A stretch of DNA of 64,000 nucleotides. Origin: Peribacillus alkalitolerans. GTDB taxonomy: Bacteria; Bacillota; Bacilli; Bacillales; DSM-1321. The position numbers and the translations under genes are program-made. The notes under the pieces were generated by a model. It was not told the origin of the DNA, searched no databases, and saw only the letters and a program-made list of their open reading frames with translations. This document shows, in pieces, positions 26,668-34,185 of the stretch; positions within the stretch are counted from its first letter, which is position 1, and every line of letters begins with the position of its first letter. The stretch is taken from positions 47,048 to 111,047 of the forward strand of contig NZ_JAAGVZ010000012.1 of assembly GCF_010882125.1 (NCBI RefSeq), written 5' to 3'.

Positions 26668-26698
26668 TATATTTCAACAAAAATTGACTATTTCCTTT
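26668..26698 (-). promoter_or_regulatory. Shared upstream element B
   Basis: On the + strand TTTCAACAAAAATTGACTAT followed by TTCCTT. It differs at one base of the TTCGACA heptamer but keeps the spacing and the TTTCC end of elements A and C. Confidence 0.35.
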
Positions 26699-26774
26699 AA
26701 TAGTAAGCACCTATCATTTGGGATCCTTCATTAAATTAATTAATCTATCACCCTAGCAAATGTATTTGCTAGTA

Positions 26775-26810
26775 GTTTTCTTTAATGTTTTCTTTAATGT
26801 TTTCTTTAGT
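26775..26810. repeat. Three tandem 12-bp repeats GTTTTCTTTAAT
   Basis: Two exact units and a third with one change (GTTTTCTTTAGT). They lie immediately before the CTAATTAG array in a gene-free gap. Confidence 0.85.
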
Positions 26811-26844
26811 ACTTTTTCATATAATGAAGGAAAAAAATTTACAC

Positions 26845-26960
26845 ACGTCTAATTAGCGGTCAGCACATACGTCTAATTAGCGGTCAGCACACACGTCTAA
26901 TTAGTCCTTCGAATACACCCATTAACACAAGTCTAATTAGCGGACACTTCTTTATTAGAC
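26845..26960. repeat. CTAATTAG direct-repeat array
   Basis: Four copies of GTCTAATTAG (26847, 26871, 26894, 26931), three followed by CGG(T/A)CA; copies 1 and 2 extend over about 24 bp including ACGTCTAATTAGCGGTCAGC. An inverted ATTAGAC closes the array at 26954-26960. Each copy contains the perfect palindrome CTAATTAG. No genes here; a protein-binding array is likely. Confidence 0.85.
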
Positions 26961-27180
26961 ATATAAAAACTATTGAAGGTGCATAGTCATACCAGCTTAT
27001 CAGGCTTGTACCTTTGCAGGCTCCCTTACGGCTGGGCCATCAGTTGCTTTTATAAATCAAACATCTTCACTGTGGTAGATGGTAACCGTCCCGATCCACT
27101 CCTTAGCAGCTGGGATTACTGCATCGAGGAGAAGTGATTGATTGTCATTCAACCACGTTTAGCAGATGTGGAGTAAAAAG
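26961..27180. other. Gene-free stretch with possible coding remnant
   Basis: No convincing gene. On the minus strand 27057-27158 is a 33-codon open frame without a start (TWLNDNQSLLLDAVIPAAKE, then WIGTVTIYHSEDV-stop) that reads like a protein C-terminus. GC-richer blocks (CTTGTACC, GGCTCCC, GGCTGGGCC) at 27007-27040 can pair locally. It may be the relic of a deleted gene. Confidence 0.35.
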
Positions 27181-27182
27181 AA

Positions 27183-27208
27183 AAAGCACCCAAAATATGA
27201 GTGCTTTG
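27183..27208 (-). terminator. Terminator of accessory unit 3 (GGTGCTTTTT type)
   Basis: AAAGCACTC/GGGTGCTTT stem with TTTTTCTTTTT following on the minus strand. Confidence 0.8.
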
Positions 27209-27228
27209 ATTAATATTAATATTAATAT

Positions 27229-27483
27229 TTATATTTGTAAGGTCATTATTTGACAGTGACTTACCATCTCTTGAATTAAATCATCGTCACTTAATTCTGT
27301 CCAAGGCACTTCAAATTCTCCTGAACTCTCAACAGCCTTGCCTCTATAGTTCCCTTGTCCATCTGATGCAATGTAAATCTCCCATATCCAAACTTTTTCA
27401 ACTTCATCACTTTCGATTGCGTTTACAAATTGATCAATTTCAACAACATGATGTTCTTTAATGTTAAATAATCTATAATCCAT
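27229..27483 (-). CDS. 84-residue acidic hypothetical protein
   Basis: MDYRLFNIKEHHVVEIDQFV then VEKVWIWEIYIASDGQGNYR and PWTELSDDDLIQEM. It follows the DUF4145 gene by 26 nt and lies before their common terminator, so the two form one unit. No family recognised; a small partner or inhibitor of the DUF4145 protein is conceivable. Confidence 0.6.
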   Translation of the reverse strand: MDYRLFNIKEHHVVEIDQFVNAIESDEVEKVWIWEIYIASDGQGNYRGKAVESSGEFEVPWTELSDDDLIQEMVSHCQIMTLQI

Positions 27484-27509
27484 AATATTCAATCCCTCAC
27501 TTTCATAAA

Positions 27510-28181
27510 TTATACTTCTTCATTTAGATCGAACTGTTCTTGTATTCTCCTTAATTCTTTTGGAATAACATAAACATAATCCAAGATAATTCTTGTAAAC
27601 CTAATCAAATCATTTATTACGTGCATATCAAACTCGACATCTTCAGCATGTGCTGCTGAATTTCCTAAATCCCTTATTAGATGGGATACTTTATCTAAAA
27701 CCTTAGGAATAATAGCTTTTTCAGATAAATCAACTAATCTATTGTATAGAGTTCTACCTTCTGCCCCTTGGTCATGACAAAGCATCTCCAAAGTGCGTCT
27801 TAGTCCTATTGCACACATTACTCTATCCACGTTTTTTGTCTTTAATGCTGATTCATATGCTCCTTTAATTCTTTCAGGAACAAACTTTAAATCCCCAGTT
27901 TGGACAGGGTATAGTATATTTTCGTATTCATTTACTCTACCCCTGTGATCCGTGTCTGCGTCAAACGCTTCAACAGATTTTAAAGTGATTTTGGAACAAA
28001 CTGGACATTTGTATAGGGTATATGTTGTATAATACGTAGCTACAGGTACATCTTCTCCATGGTAGTCATCATACATATATTCATATTCTTTTTCATTAAC
28101 TTTTGCTGAAACCTCCATTATTGTCTCATTTCCACAATGAAGACATATAATAGATTTTGATGAGTAAATTTTATTGGTCAT
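27510..28181 (-). CDS. DUF4145-domain protein with N-terminal zinc ribbon
   Basis: 223 residues. Cys pairs CLHC (about residue 14) and CPVC (about 59) form a zinc ribbon, and the C-terminal part (KNVDRVMCAIGLRRTLEMLC ... IRDLGNSAAHAEDVEFDMH) matches the helical DUF4145 fold. DUF4145 domains also occur attached to restriction enzymes and other defence proteins. RBS AAAAAGGAG; element C lies upstream. Function unknown, antiviral role plausible. Confidence 0.75.
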   Translation of the reverse strand: MTNKIYSSKSIICLHCGNETIMEVSAKVNEKEYEYMYDDYHGEDVPVATYYTTYTLYKCPVCSKITLKSVEAFDADTDHRGRVNEYENILYPVQTGDLKFVPERIKGAYESALKTKNVDRVMCAIGLRRTLEMLCHDQGAEGRTLYNRLVDLSEKAIIPKVLDKVSHLIRDLGNSAAHAEDVEFDMHVINDLIRFTRIILDYVYVIPKELRRIQEQFDLNEEV

Positions 28182-28210
28182 ATTATTTCTCCTTTTTGTT
28201 AATTATTTTG

Positions 28211-28241
28211 TATATTCGACAAAAAGGAGGATTTTTCCTGT
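28211..28241 (-). promoter_or_regulatory. Shared upstream element C with Spo0A-box-like heptamer
   Basis: On the + strand ATTCGACAAAAAGGAGGATT followed by TTTCCTG, nearly the same as element A. TTCGACA is at 28215-28221. It is 30-60 bp upstream of the DUF4145 start. Confidence 0.5.
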
Positions 28242-28255
28242 TAATTCCAAACAAA

Positions 28256-28285
28256 AACGACACTTAAAATCAAAGTGCCGTCTTT
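28256..28285 (-). terminator. Terminator of the PIN-Tudor gene
   Basis: ACGGCACTT/AAGTGTCGT stem followed on the minus strand by TTTTTG and further T. Confidence 0.75.
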
Positions 28286-28371
28286 CCTTAATTACTCATA
28301 ATATAAAATTAACACATAAATTACCCAATGCTCTGCCATCTTTCTGCCATTTATCTGCCACTTCTGCAGAT

Positions 28372-29688
28372 TTAATACATTATTTTCTCAAGTGGAGCAA
28401 AATGTGCTAATAATCTTTTCTTACCTACTTTAGGAAAGTCAACCAATATTTGAGTAGCTTGTCCCTGCCCACGGACTTCTATTATTTTTCCAGTTCCCCA
28501 CTTACGATGCAAAACTATGTCGTCAATTTTATATTTAGTTTCAATTTCCTTATTTAAGTTGTGATCTAGCGCTCTCTCAAAATCTCTAATTCCTGCCCAT
28601 TTAAATACCGTTTCAGTAGATACTTGATCGAATGGGTCGTCTGGATCAACTTCTCTTTCGTACATGGACTCAAATTCTAACCAATCATTTTCATTTAGAT
28701 TTGGATACTCTGAACCAAACATTTCCTTATAATAATTAAAAAATTCGATTGGAGGATCTAACTTTCTTGATTCACGAACTTCTTTTACTTCCTGAATTGC
28801 ATCAGGGTTATTTTCTACATCAAGGTACTGCATTGCAAAATTCATAAATCTATCTGTTTTATACATATAGAAGTCGTAAGTAGTTTTCAATCTAAATTCA
28901 TTAATTAATTCAACTCTTGGTCCAATTGTTTTTCTATTTTTTACAATTGACCACCAATCTTCCTTTTCATCGTCTGTAATAAAAATAACTGGCTTTTTTT
29001 TCTGTAGTGATTCATCAATTATTTGATTCCAAAGTATTAAGTCACCATATTCGCTATGTATATAAACATTATTGTAGAATTTTTTCTTACCTTTTTTTTC
29101 TTTTAAATCTTCATATCCCGGAGGTATTTCGGATTTATATCTCATTTCTCCATCTTTATATATGCTATTCAAACGATTTTGGTCATAACTAGAACCAATC
29201 TTATCTAAGAATAGTTCTGTAATTTCATGTAAAATTTTATCGTCTTCATTCTTAAAGTAATTCGGATGATCTTTTTCCAATGCTTTAATATCAGTTATAA
29301 GGTTTTTAAAAGATTGTTCTATTTCCTCTATGACCCCAGGAACATTAACTCTCGGGTGTCTCTTTTTGTAATCCTTAAGTTCATCATTTAATTCATTGAT
29401 TATTTTTACAGATTTTTTTTCAATAGATCTACATATGCTTTCATATGAATCCAATTGATCTTGAACTACAGTTGCTCTATTAAAATGAAATTCGAGTCCA
29501 ACTTGATGAGGAATCCAAATTCTATCTTTTAGTTGTTCAAATATCTTCAATAATTGTTCCCTGGTAGGCTCTGTATAACGATAAAGATTCAATAAAACAT
29601 TCGCATCAAATACAAAAATACATTGCTCCCATAATTCTTTGATATTCTCTTTTGAATATCCATAAAAATCATTGAATGATGACTTCAT
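28372..29688 (-). CDS. PIN-like nuclease fused to a PcrA/UvrD-type Tudor domain
   Basis: 438 residues. The N-terminal PIN-like domain has acidic residues at expected points: D28 in FVFDANVLLNLY, E66 in GLEFHFNR, Asp in GDLILWNQII and ITDDEKEDWW; a long helical insert lies between (about 75-200). The last ~50 residues (YKIDDIVLHRKWGTGKIIEV ... KRLLAHFAPLEKI) look like the C-terminal Tudor domain of PcrA/UvrD helicases, which contacts RNA polymerase. Monocistronic with its own terminator. A candidate RNA-targeting defence or toxin protein; the fusion is read from sequence, the role is inferred. Confidence 0.8.
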   Translation of the reverse strand: MKSSFNDFYGYSKENIKELWEQCIFVFDANVLLNLYRYTEPTREQLLKIFEQLKDRIWIPHQVGLEFHFNRATVVQDQLDSYESICRSIEKKSVKIINELNDELKDYKKRHPRVNVPGVIEEIEQSFKNLITDIKALEKDHPNYFKNEDDKILHEITELFLDKIGSSYDQNRLNSIYKDGEMRYKSEIPPGYEDLKEKKGKKKFYNNVYIHSEYGDLILWNQIIDESLQKKKPVIFITDDEKEDWWSIVKNRKTIGPRVELINEFRLKTTYDFYMYKTDRFMNFAMQYLDVENNPDAIQEVKEVRESRKLDPPIEFFNYYKEMFGSEYPNLNENDWLEFESMYEREVDPDDPFDQVSTETVFKWAGIRDFERALDHNLNKEIETKYKIDDIVLHRKWGTGKIIEVRGQGQATQILVDFPKVGKKRLLAHFAPLEKIMY

Positions 29689-29794
29689 TTTTCTCTCCTT
29701 TTACTAAACAAATATTATTTGACTATAATTCAAGAATATCACTTAAAATAAAATATTTACATTCTATAAAAAAGCGATAATTCCATTATATAAC

Positions 29795-29820
29795 AAAAAG
29801 CACCCATTAAGGATGCTCTT
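29795..29820 (-). terminator. Terminator at the end of arpU (GGTGCTTTTT type)
   Basis: AAGAGCATCC/GGGTGCTTTTT on the minus strand, overlapping the stop of the ArpU gene. It belongs to the same hairpin series as the accessory units. Confidence 0.75.
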
Positions 29821-30253
29821 CGTTCTTATAAACCTCAATTTTTAACAGAAAAGCAAGCTTATAAAATATTCGTGCTTTTAACCGATAATACCTTCTTTCG
29901 CTATATCCAATCTCATTGTATATTTCATAATCAAATACCTCTTCATCTTCCAGGTAACGTTTAATGATTATCTCTCGTTCTTTGTAACTTAACCGATTCA
30001 CAGCTCTGCGGATCCGTTCAATATATTCTTCACGTTCCCGTTCATAATCAACTTTATCGATTACTGCTTGTTCTGTAGAGGAATGAAATTGATTAGAAGG
30101 AGCAACGGAAGCAAGTGAATAAGTAGCAGTGACTTTAGGTAGTCTTTCTTCTGGAATCGTTAAGAGAAAATAACGGTACTTTTCCAAGGCTGATTCCACT
30201 GCAACTTTTGTTTTCTCTCTATCTATCTCAGGTAACAGGAATAATTGACCCAC
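29807..30253 (-). CDS. ArpU-family late transcription regulator
   Basis: About 148 residues. N-terminal helix (REKTKVAVESALEKYRYFLL), a linker, then a sigma-factor-like C-terminal HTH (AVNRLSYKEREIIIKRYLED, EIGYSERRYYRLKARIFYKL) characteristic of ArpU phage regulators. GTG six bases after GGAGGG is preferred over the ATG that touches it. It lies last in the early region and probably activates the morphogenesis operon. Confidence 0.88.
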   Translation of the reverse strand: MGQLFLLPEIDREKTKVAVESALEKYRYFLLTIPEERLPKVTATYSLASVAPSNQFHSSTEQAVIDKVDYEREREEYIERIRRAVNRLSYKEREIIIKRYLEDEEVFDYEIYNEIGYSERRYYRLKARIFYKLAFLLKIEVYKNEEHP

Positions 30254-30292
30254 TTTCATCCCTCCATAATATACTATTCGTACCCAAATTAT

Positions 30293-30318
30293 GCCAGGAG
30301 AGATCTTGGCTTTTTTTA
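30293..30318 (+). terminator. Rightward terminator upstream of arpU
   Basis: GCCAGGA/TCTTGGC stem followed by T7 on the + strand. No + strand gene precedes it, so it would stop antisense transcription. Confidence 0.6.
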
Positions 30319-30399
30319 TTCATATTTTTTTCACAATATATTCCACTTATGATTTGATTCAAGAGTTATACTGAATTTGGAGAAGAGTTGGTATACTTT

Positions 30400-30449
30400 A
30401 CCTCTAAGCGTGTACTGCCATACACATAATGCTTAGAGGTTCTTTTTTA
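30400..30449 (+). terminator. Long hairpin with + strand T-tract
   Basis: ACCTCTAAGC/GCTTAGAGGT outer stem, inner GTGTA/TACAC, loop CTGCCA, followed by TTCTTTTTT on the +. It may terminate a short + transcript or act as a structured 3' end for the minus-strand gene ending at 30447. Confidence 0.55.
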
Positions 30450-30944
30450 TTCCAATTCATCGTTATCATTAGAATTAATGATTGGCACATCTTCAAAGGG
30501 TAAATCACCATCTTCAACTTCTTCTTCATTCACATCATCCAATGACAACTGCCCAGCTGGCACTGAAGCCGTCCCATCTTGATTAACTGTATAAGAAACT
30601 CCTTCATGCTGTTCTTCATAAAACTCATCTATACTCATTTGAGATTCTGTAATATTTAATATGACATCTGAACCTGCTCTTTTATAGAAATTAAAAGCCT
30701 GTTCTGCAGAAGTGTCACCTTTTACGATAAATTCAAGGACTGTCTTCTTACTATCTTTAGTCGTCTTAGCAAATTCGCAAGTAAGCTTCTGATCCACACC
30801 TTCAATCTCCAACTCAACTACTTCTCGAGTGAGTCTACTAATCTCTGGCTTTTTCTCATCTTCACCTTTTACGTGAAATTGAATAAGCTCCTTTTTGCTA
30901 TCCTTCGTTTGTTTATTAAAATGTGCTTTAACTGTTAGTTGCAT
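30447..30944 (-). CDS. 165-residue protein with internal duplication
   Basis: Two similar halves: HFNKQTKDSKKELIQFHVKG near residue 8 and EFAKTTKDSKKTVLEFIVKG near 57, each predicted as a strand pair. The C-terminus is strongly acidic (EEEVEDGDLPFEDV). Common in Firmicutes phage early regions; the function is unknown to me. RBS GGAGGT. Confidence 0.65.
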   Translation of the reverse strand: MQLTVKAHFNKQTKDSKKELIQFHVKGEDEKKPEISRLTREVVELEIEGVDQKLTCEFAKTTKDSKKTVLEFIVKGDTSAEQAFNFYKRAGSDVILNITESQMSIDEFYEEQHEGVSYTVNQDGTASVPAGQLSLDDVNEEEVEDGDLPFEDVPIINSNDNDELE

Positions 30945-31117
30945 GGGTTTATACCTCCATTTCTTCCTTCAAAGATCATCAAACATCCCAATCCATAACC
31001 GTATTCTTTAATTGGACTAGCTTTTTTCCATCCACGTTCTTCATGTGCGAAAATATTCTTTTGCAAACCACTAGGGGACATTGCATACACAACTTTTTTC
31101 AACACTTTTTTCTTCAT
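30935..31117 (-). CDS. 60-residue hypothetical phage protein
   Basis: MKKKVLKKVVYAMSPSGLQK ... ERGWKKASPIKEYGYG, a basic small protein. Its ATG overlaps the stop of the RuvC-like gene as ATGA, so translation is coupled. The frame is open 34 codons upstream, but that would lie inside the resolvase gene. Not recognised. Confidence 0.65.
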   Translation of the reverse strand: MKKKVLKKVVYAMSPSGLQKNIFAHEERGWKKASPIKEYGYGLGCLMIFEGRNGGINPCN

Positions 31118-31680
31118 TTTGCTTTCGCCTTCTTTTTTGCTTTTGTTACAGGGTTTAAAATCGCATTCACTACTTCCAACTGATAAGGTTTCTGCGTGAG
31201 TCCATTTGTAATAGACCAAGCTATCTGAGCTAGTATGTATGCATCCACCACGTTGTCACTTCTATGCTCAAATCCGAAATGATCTTTTACTGCTGCCATT
31301 ACAACTTGTTTCTTTTCCTTATCTTTCAATCTTCTCTTGCTTCCTGGCTCTCCAACCCATCCAGTGACATTCACAAACTTCTTTACTGCATTAGGAGCCA
31401 CTTCATAATACTTAAGGTTCCTTTTAAATAATTCATTTCTGATACCATGATGTAAACCACCAGCAAACATAGCCTTTTGAGTATCAAATGGAAAACCTTC
31501 TATGCAGATAAAATCGCCAGGTTTGACATGTGCAACAACTTCATCGATTAGGGTAATCATTCTTTTTGGATCAATTGTCCCTACTCCTGTAAGCTCTTTG
31601 GAACGAAGGACGATTCCTCCCTGATCAATTGCAACGAATCCTGTTTTAGAAGAAGGGTCAATACCTACGAATCTAGTCAA
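31114..31680 (-). CDS. RuvC-like Holliday-junction resolvase
   Basis: 188 residues with an RNase H-like fold: D8 in VGIDPSSKTG, E in FICIEGFPF (about residue 61) and D in RSDNVVDAYILA (about 143), the acidic residues of RuvC-type nucleases. Lys-rich C-terminus (TKAKKKAKAK). TTG start behind GGAGGGAAA. Probably resolves branched phage DNA before packaging. Confidence 0.85.
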   Translation of the reverse strand: MTRFVGIDPSSKTGFVAIDQGGIVLRSKELTGVGTIDPKRMITLIDEVVAHVKPGDFICIEGFPFDTQKAMFAGGLHHGIRNELFKRNLKYYEVAPNAVKKFVNVTGWVGEPGSKRRLKDKEKKQVVMAAVKDHFGFEHRSDNVVDAYILAQIAWSITNGLTQKPYQLEVVNAILNPVTKAKKKAKAK

Positions 31681-31967
31681 TATGCTTTCCCTCCATGCTT
31701 ATATGACCTGGACTTATTTCGTTCCATCTTATCGAGAATGGCTTTTTCTAAGTCAATTCCTTTGGATCCGCACAAATCAAAAACTCTGATACAAACATCT
31801 GCCAGTTCTTCAACGAAATTCTCGCTATCACCTTTCCTGTCTGCTTCCAACGCTTCACTCACTTCACTGTGAATTAAGGCTAATTGCGTACCGGTTTCCC
31901 TTTCTTCATCATGCCAGCCTTTAGATTTGGCTATTTCAAATGCTTTTTGGCATAGTTGGTTTATCAC
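31677..31967 (-). CDS. MazG-like nucleotide pyrophosphohydrolase
   Basis: 96 residues. The MazG metal-binding motifs are visible: IHSEVSEALEADRKG and FVEELADVCIRVFD. Hydrolyses NTPs or dNTPs, or possibly alarmones. GTG seven bases after AAGGAGG is preferred over the ATG only one base after it. The first codons overlap the preceding 48-residue gene. Confidence 0.8.
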   Translation of the reverse strand: MINQLCQKAFEIAKSKGWHDEERETGTQLALIHSEVSEALEADRKGDSENFVEELADVCIRVFDLCGSKGIDLEKAILDKMERNKSRSYKHGGKAY

Positions 31968-32082
31968 ATTCATTCCTCCTTTTCTGTAATTCTCTTGCAG
32001 CTGCATATCTATCTCTCATTCTTGCTGTTTCGTCTTTGGCGATATGATACAGTTGTTGTTTAGTAGCTTTGGTCAAATTCAT
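31936..32082 (-). CDS. 48-residue basic phage protein
   Basis: MNLTKATKQQLYHIAKDETA then RMRDRYAAARELQKRRNECD, a helical, Arg-rich protein with an AAGGCGG ribosome binding site. It overlaps the MazG start. Similar small basic proteins occur next to helicase genes in Bacillus phages; function unknown. Confidence 0.65.
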   Translation of the reverse strand: MNLTKATKQQLYHIAKDETARMRDRYAAARELQKRRNECDKPTMPKSI

Positions 32083-32094
32083 AGCAACACCGCC

Positions 32095-33387
32095 TTAATT
32101 TTTGGGTAACTCTTTAGGTATCTCAGTAAACTTCTGCTTCCAATTCAAGAAAAGGAGTTTAAATTCGTTTACGCCAACATCTCGACCCTTTGCGAACGTC
32201 TGGTTCACAATTTTCCCTTGTGAAGTTGTTTCTCCTTCACTCCAAAGGAACTCGACTACATCAGCATCCTGTTCAATAGAGCTTGATTCTTTTAAGTCGG
32301 ATAGCTGCGGTCGACCTCTCTTTTCAGAGTCACGAGTCATCTGAGACAACATCATAAAACAGCAATTCAGATCCATAGCAATTTGCTTTGCTTGGCCTGT
32401 AACACGTCCGATTGCCAAAGCTCTTGTATCGCCTTTGGTTTGAGGAATGTTCATAATCTGCAGATAATCGACTACGATCATGGCAATCTTTCCGAACTTC
32501 TTTTTGAATTGTTTAGCAGTAGCCTTTATTTCATCAATAGTTACACCTGAACTATCCTGCAAATAAATTGGCAAGTATTCAAAGCTGTCATAAGCTCTAT
32601 CCAGTAAAGCTTGTTCACTTGGACTTAATTTCTTCATTTTGATTTTTTGAAAAGGAATTCCAGTCACTGCTGACAACATACGATCTTTTAAAGAATTCCT
32701 TTTCATTTCTTGGCTCCATACTAGGACTACACCTTGCTGTTGTTTGGCAACCCCGTATATTCTTTGTAATGCTATTGCTGTTTTTCCCACAGAAGGTCTA
32801 CCAGCACTAATAAACAACCAACCACGCCACAACCCTTGAGCCCATTTATCAAACTCTTCAAATCCTGTTTTGATGTATTCAGCTGGTGTTTTTAGATGCG
32901 AGTAATACTCTTCTTTCGTTTCTGAGAAACTAAGCATTTTTGCGTTATCTTGCGGCCGCATTTCGGATACCAACTCTTCGACATATGCAAAGTACTCTTC
33001 ATCACTTTCATAAGCATCCCTGGACATTCCGGTTATGATGGCTCCCATGTCCTTAATTCTTCTTCCCATGGCCTTAGATCGTACTAGTTTTGCATAGTAT
33101 TCAATGTTTGCTATGGATGGACAAGAACCAGCTAATTCAGAAAGATATTTTACTAAGTGCTCATCCACTCGACCGAATTTCACATAGGTTTCTGTGACCG
33201 TCACTATATCTACTGGAAGTCCCTTTTTTTCTAGGTATCTCATAACCTTGTAAATTTGTTGATGTCTAGGTAAAGAGAAATCACGCTCTTCTAAAAACGT
33301 GATTTCATCCAAAACGTTAGAATCTAGGAACACAGCACCTAGAACAGATTGTTCGGCTTGAACGTCAACTTCCCCAATCAAATGCAT
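32095..33387 (-). CDS. Replicative DNA helicase (DnaB family)
   Basis: About 430 residues. N-terminal DnaB domain (EQSVLGAVFLDSNVLDEITF), RecA-like ATPase with Walker A SAGRPSVGKTA and Walker B IAMIVVDYLQIM, and the motif SDLKESSSIEQDAD. The ATG of MHLIGEVD, about nine bases after GAAGGGA, is chosen. Unwinds the phage fork together with the initiator encoded upstream, which it overlaps. Confidence 0.93.
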   Translation of the reverse strand: MHLIGEVDVQAEQSVLGAVFLDSNVLDEITFLEERDFSLPRHQQIYKVMRYLEKKGLPVDIVTVTETYVKFGRVDEHLVKYLSELAGSCPSIANIEYYAKLVRSKAMGRRIKDMGAIITGMSRDAYESDEEYFAYVEELVSEMRPQDNAKMLSFSETKEEYYSHLKTPAEYIKTGFEEFDKWAQGLWRGWLFISAGRPSVGKTAIALQRIYGVAKQQQGVVLVWSQEMKRNSLKDRMLSAVTGIPFQKIKMKKLSPSEQALLDRAYDSFEYLPIYLQDSSGVTIDEIKATAKQFKKKFGKIAMIVVDYLQIMNIPQTKGDTRALAIGRVTGQAKQIAMDLNCCFMMLSQMTRDSEKRGRPQLSDLKESSSIEQDADVVEFLWSEGETTSQGKIVNQTFAKGRDVGVNEFKLLFLNWKQKFTEIPKELPKN

Positions 33388-34156
33388 CTGGATCATTCCC
33401 TTCTGCTACCCAGCGTTGAAACTCAATGTCCTTATCACGAGAGTCCGTTGATTTCTTTTGTAATGCTGGTTTCCTTGACATATGCATTTTGATTGAAAGC
33501 TCAGTAAACTTCTCTCTTAGTTTCTTTGCAGACAGTACATTCGTTTTCCAAAAGTTATCCTTTGTAACCCAATCCATTACATCTTTCGCAAGATGTTTGT
33601 CCACTCCGTCAAGCTCCACTAACTTTCTAAAATCATCAGCCCAAGATTGAAGATTAGTATTTCGTATTAAATGCTCCACCCCAGCTTCTTTCCCTACCAC
33701 CAATACTAAATCGTGGAAGTAAACAGCCATTTTGAAATAGGTGCTGTCTTCGCCATATTTCTTCTTTGGTTCTTTTTTTAGCTCACTAATAGGAATCTCT
33801 CCTTCCTCTAAAATGGTTGGACCCTCTCTCCCTTCTGGAATACGATCCAACCATTCGTCGTAATCTTTATTGAAACTTAGTAATCTAGCACCTTTTGTCC
33901 CCATTCCTTCGACCTTAATAATTTTGCGTTGAATCAATGTTTTTAGCTCTCTATCAACTTGACGTTTGTTTGCATCTAACTTTTGAGCGAAAAAGGTTAT
34001 AGTCATTTCACTTTGCTTTTTTCTGAATCCATAGGTATATCTCCAAATGGTCATTACAATCCTAAATTGGGTACCATTAAGATTTGATTGAACAATGCGT
34101 TCCAATATTTCATTTGCGATCCTGGTATATCCCTTTTCAGTTTGAGGACTAGCCAT
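33365..34156 (-). CDS. Phage replication initiator (Rep_O / DnaD-like)
   Basis: 263 residues. The N-terminal winged helix (RIANEILERIVQSNLNGTQF, WRYTYGFRKKQSEMTITFFA) is the Phage_rep_O pattern, with a C-terminal helical helicase-loading half (KDVMDWVTKDNFWKTNVLSA). The phage origin may lie within this gene, as in other phages. RBS GATGAGGT. Immediately upstream of the DnaB helicase. Confidence 0.82.
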   Translation of the reverse strand: MASPQTEKGYTRIANEILERIVQSNLNGTQFRIVMTIWRYTYGFRKKQSEMTITFFAQKLDANKRQVDRELKTLIQRKIIKVEGMGTKGARLLSFNKDYDEWLDRIPEGREGPTILEEGEIPISELKKEPKKKYGEDSTYFKMAVYFHDLVLVVGKEAGVEHLIRNTNLQSWADDFRKLVELDGVDKHLAKDVMDWVTKDNFWKTNVLSAKKLREKFTELSIKMHMSRKPALQKKSTDSRDKDIEFQRWVAEGNDPDAFDWGS

Positions 34157-34185
34157 TTACCTCATCCGTTCTGTACTTTCTCACC

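Noticed and set aside
26845..26960. Repeat array as a CRISPR
   Set aside because: Only four copies, irregular spacing (24, 23, 37 bp), units not separated by unique spacers of constant length, no cas genes nearby.
27229..27483. Calling the 84-residue protein an antitoxin outright
   Set aside because: Only acidity and gene order support it; kept as a hypothesis in the findings.
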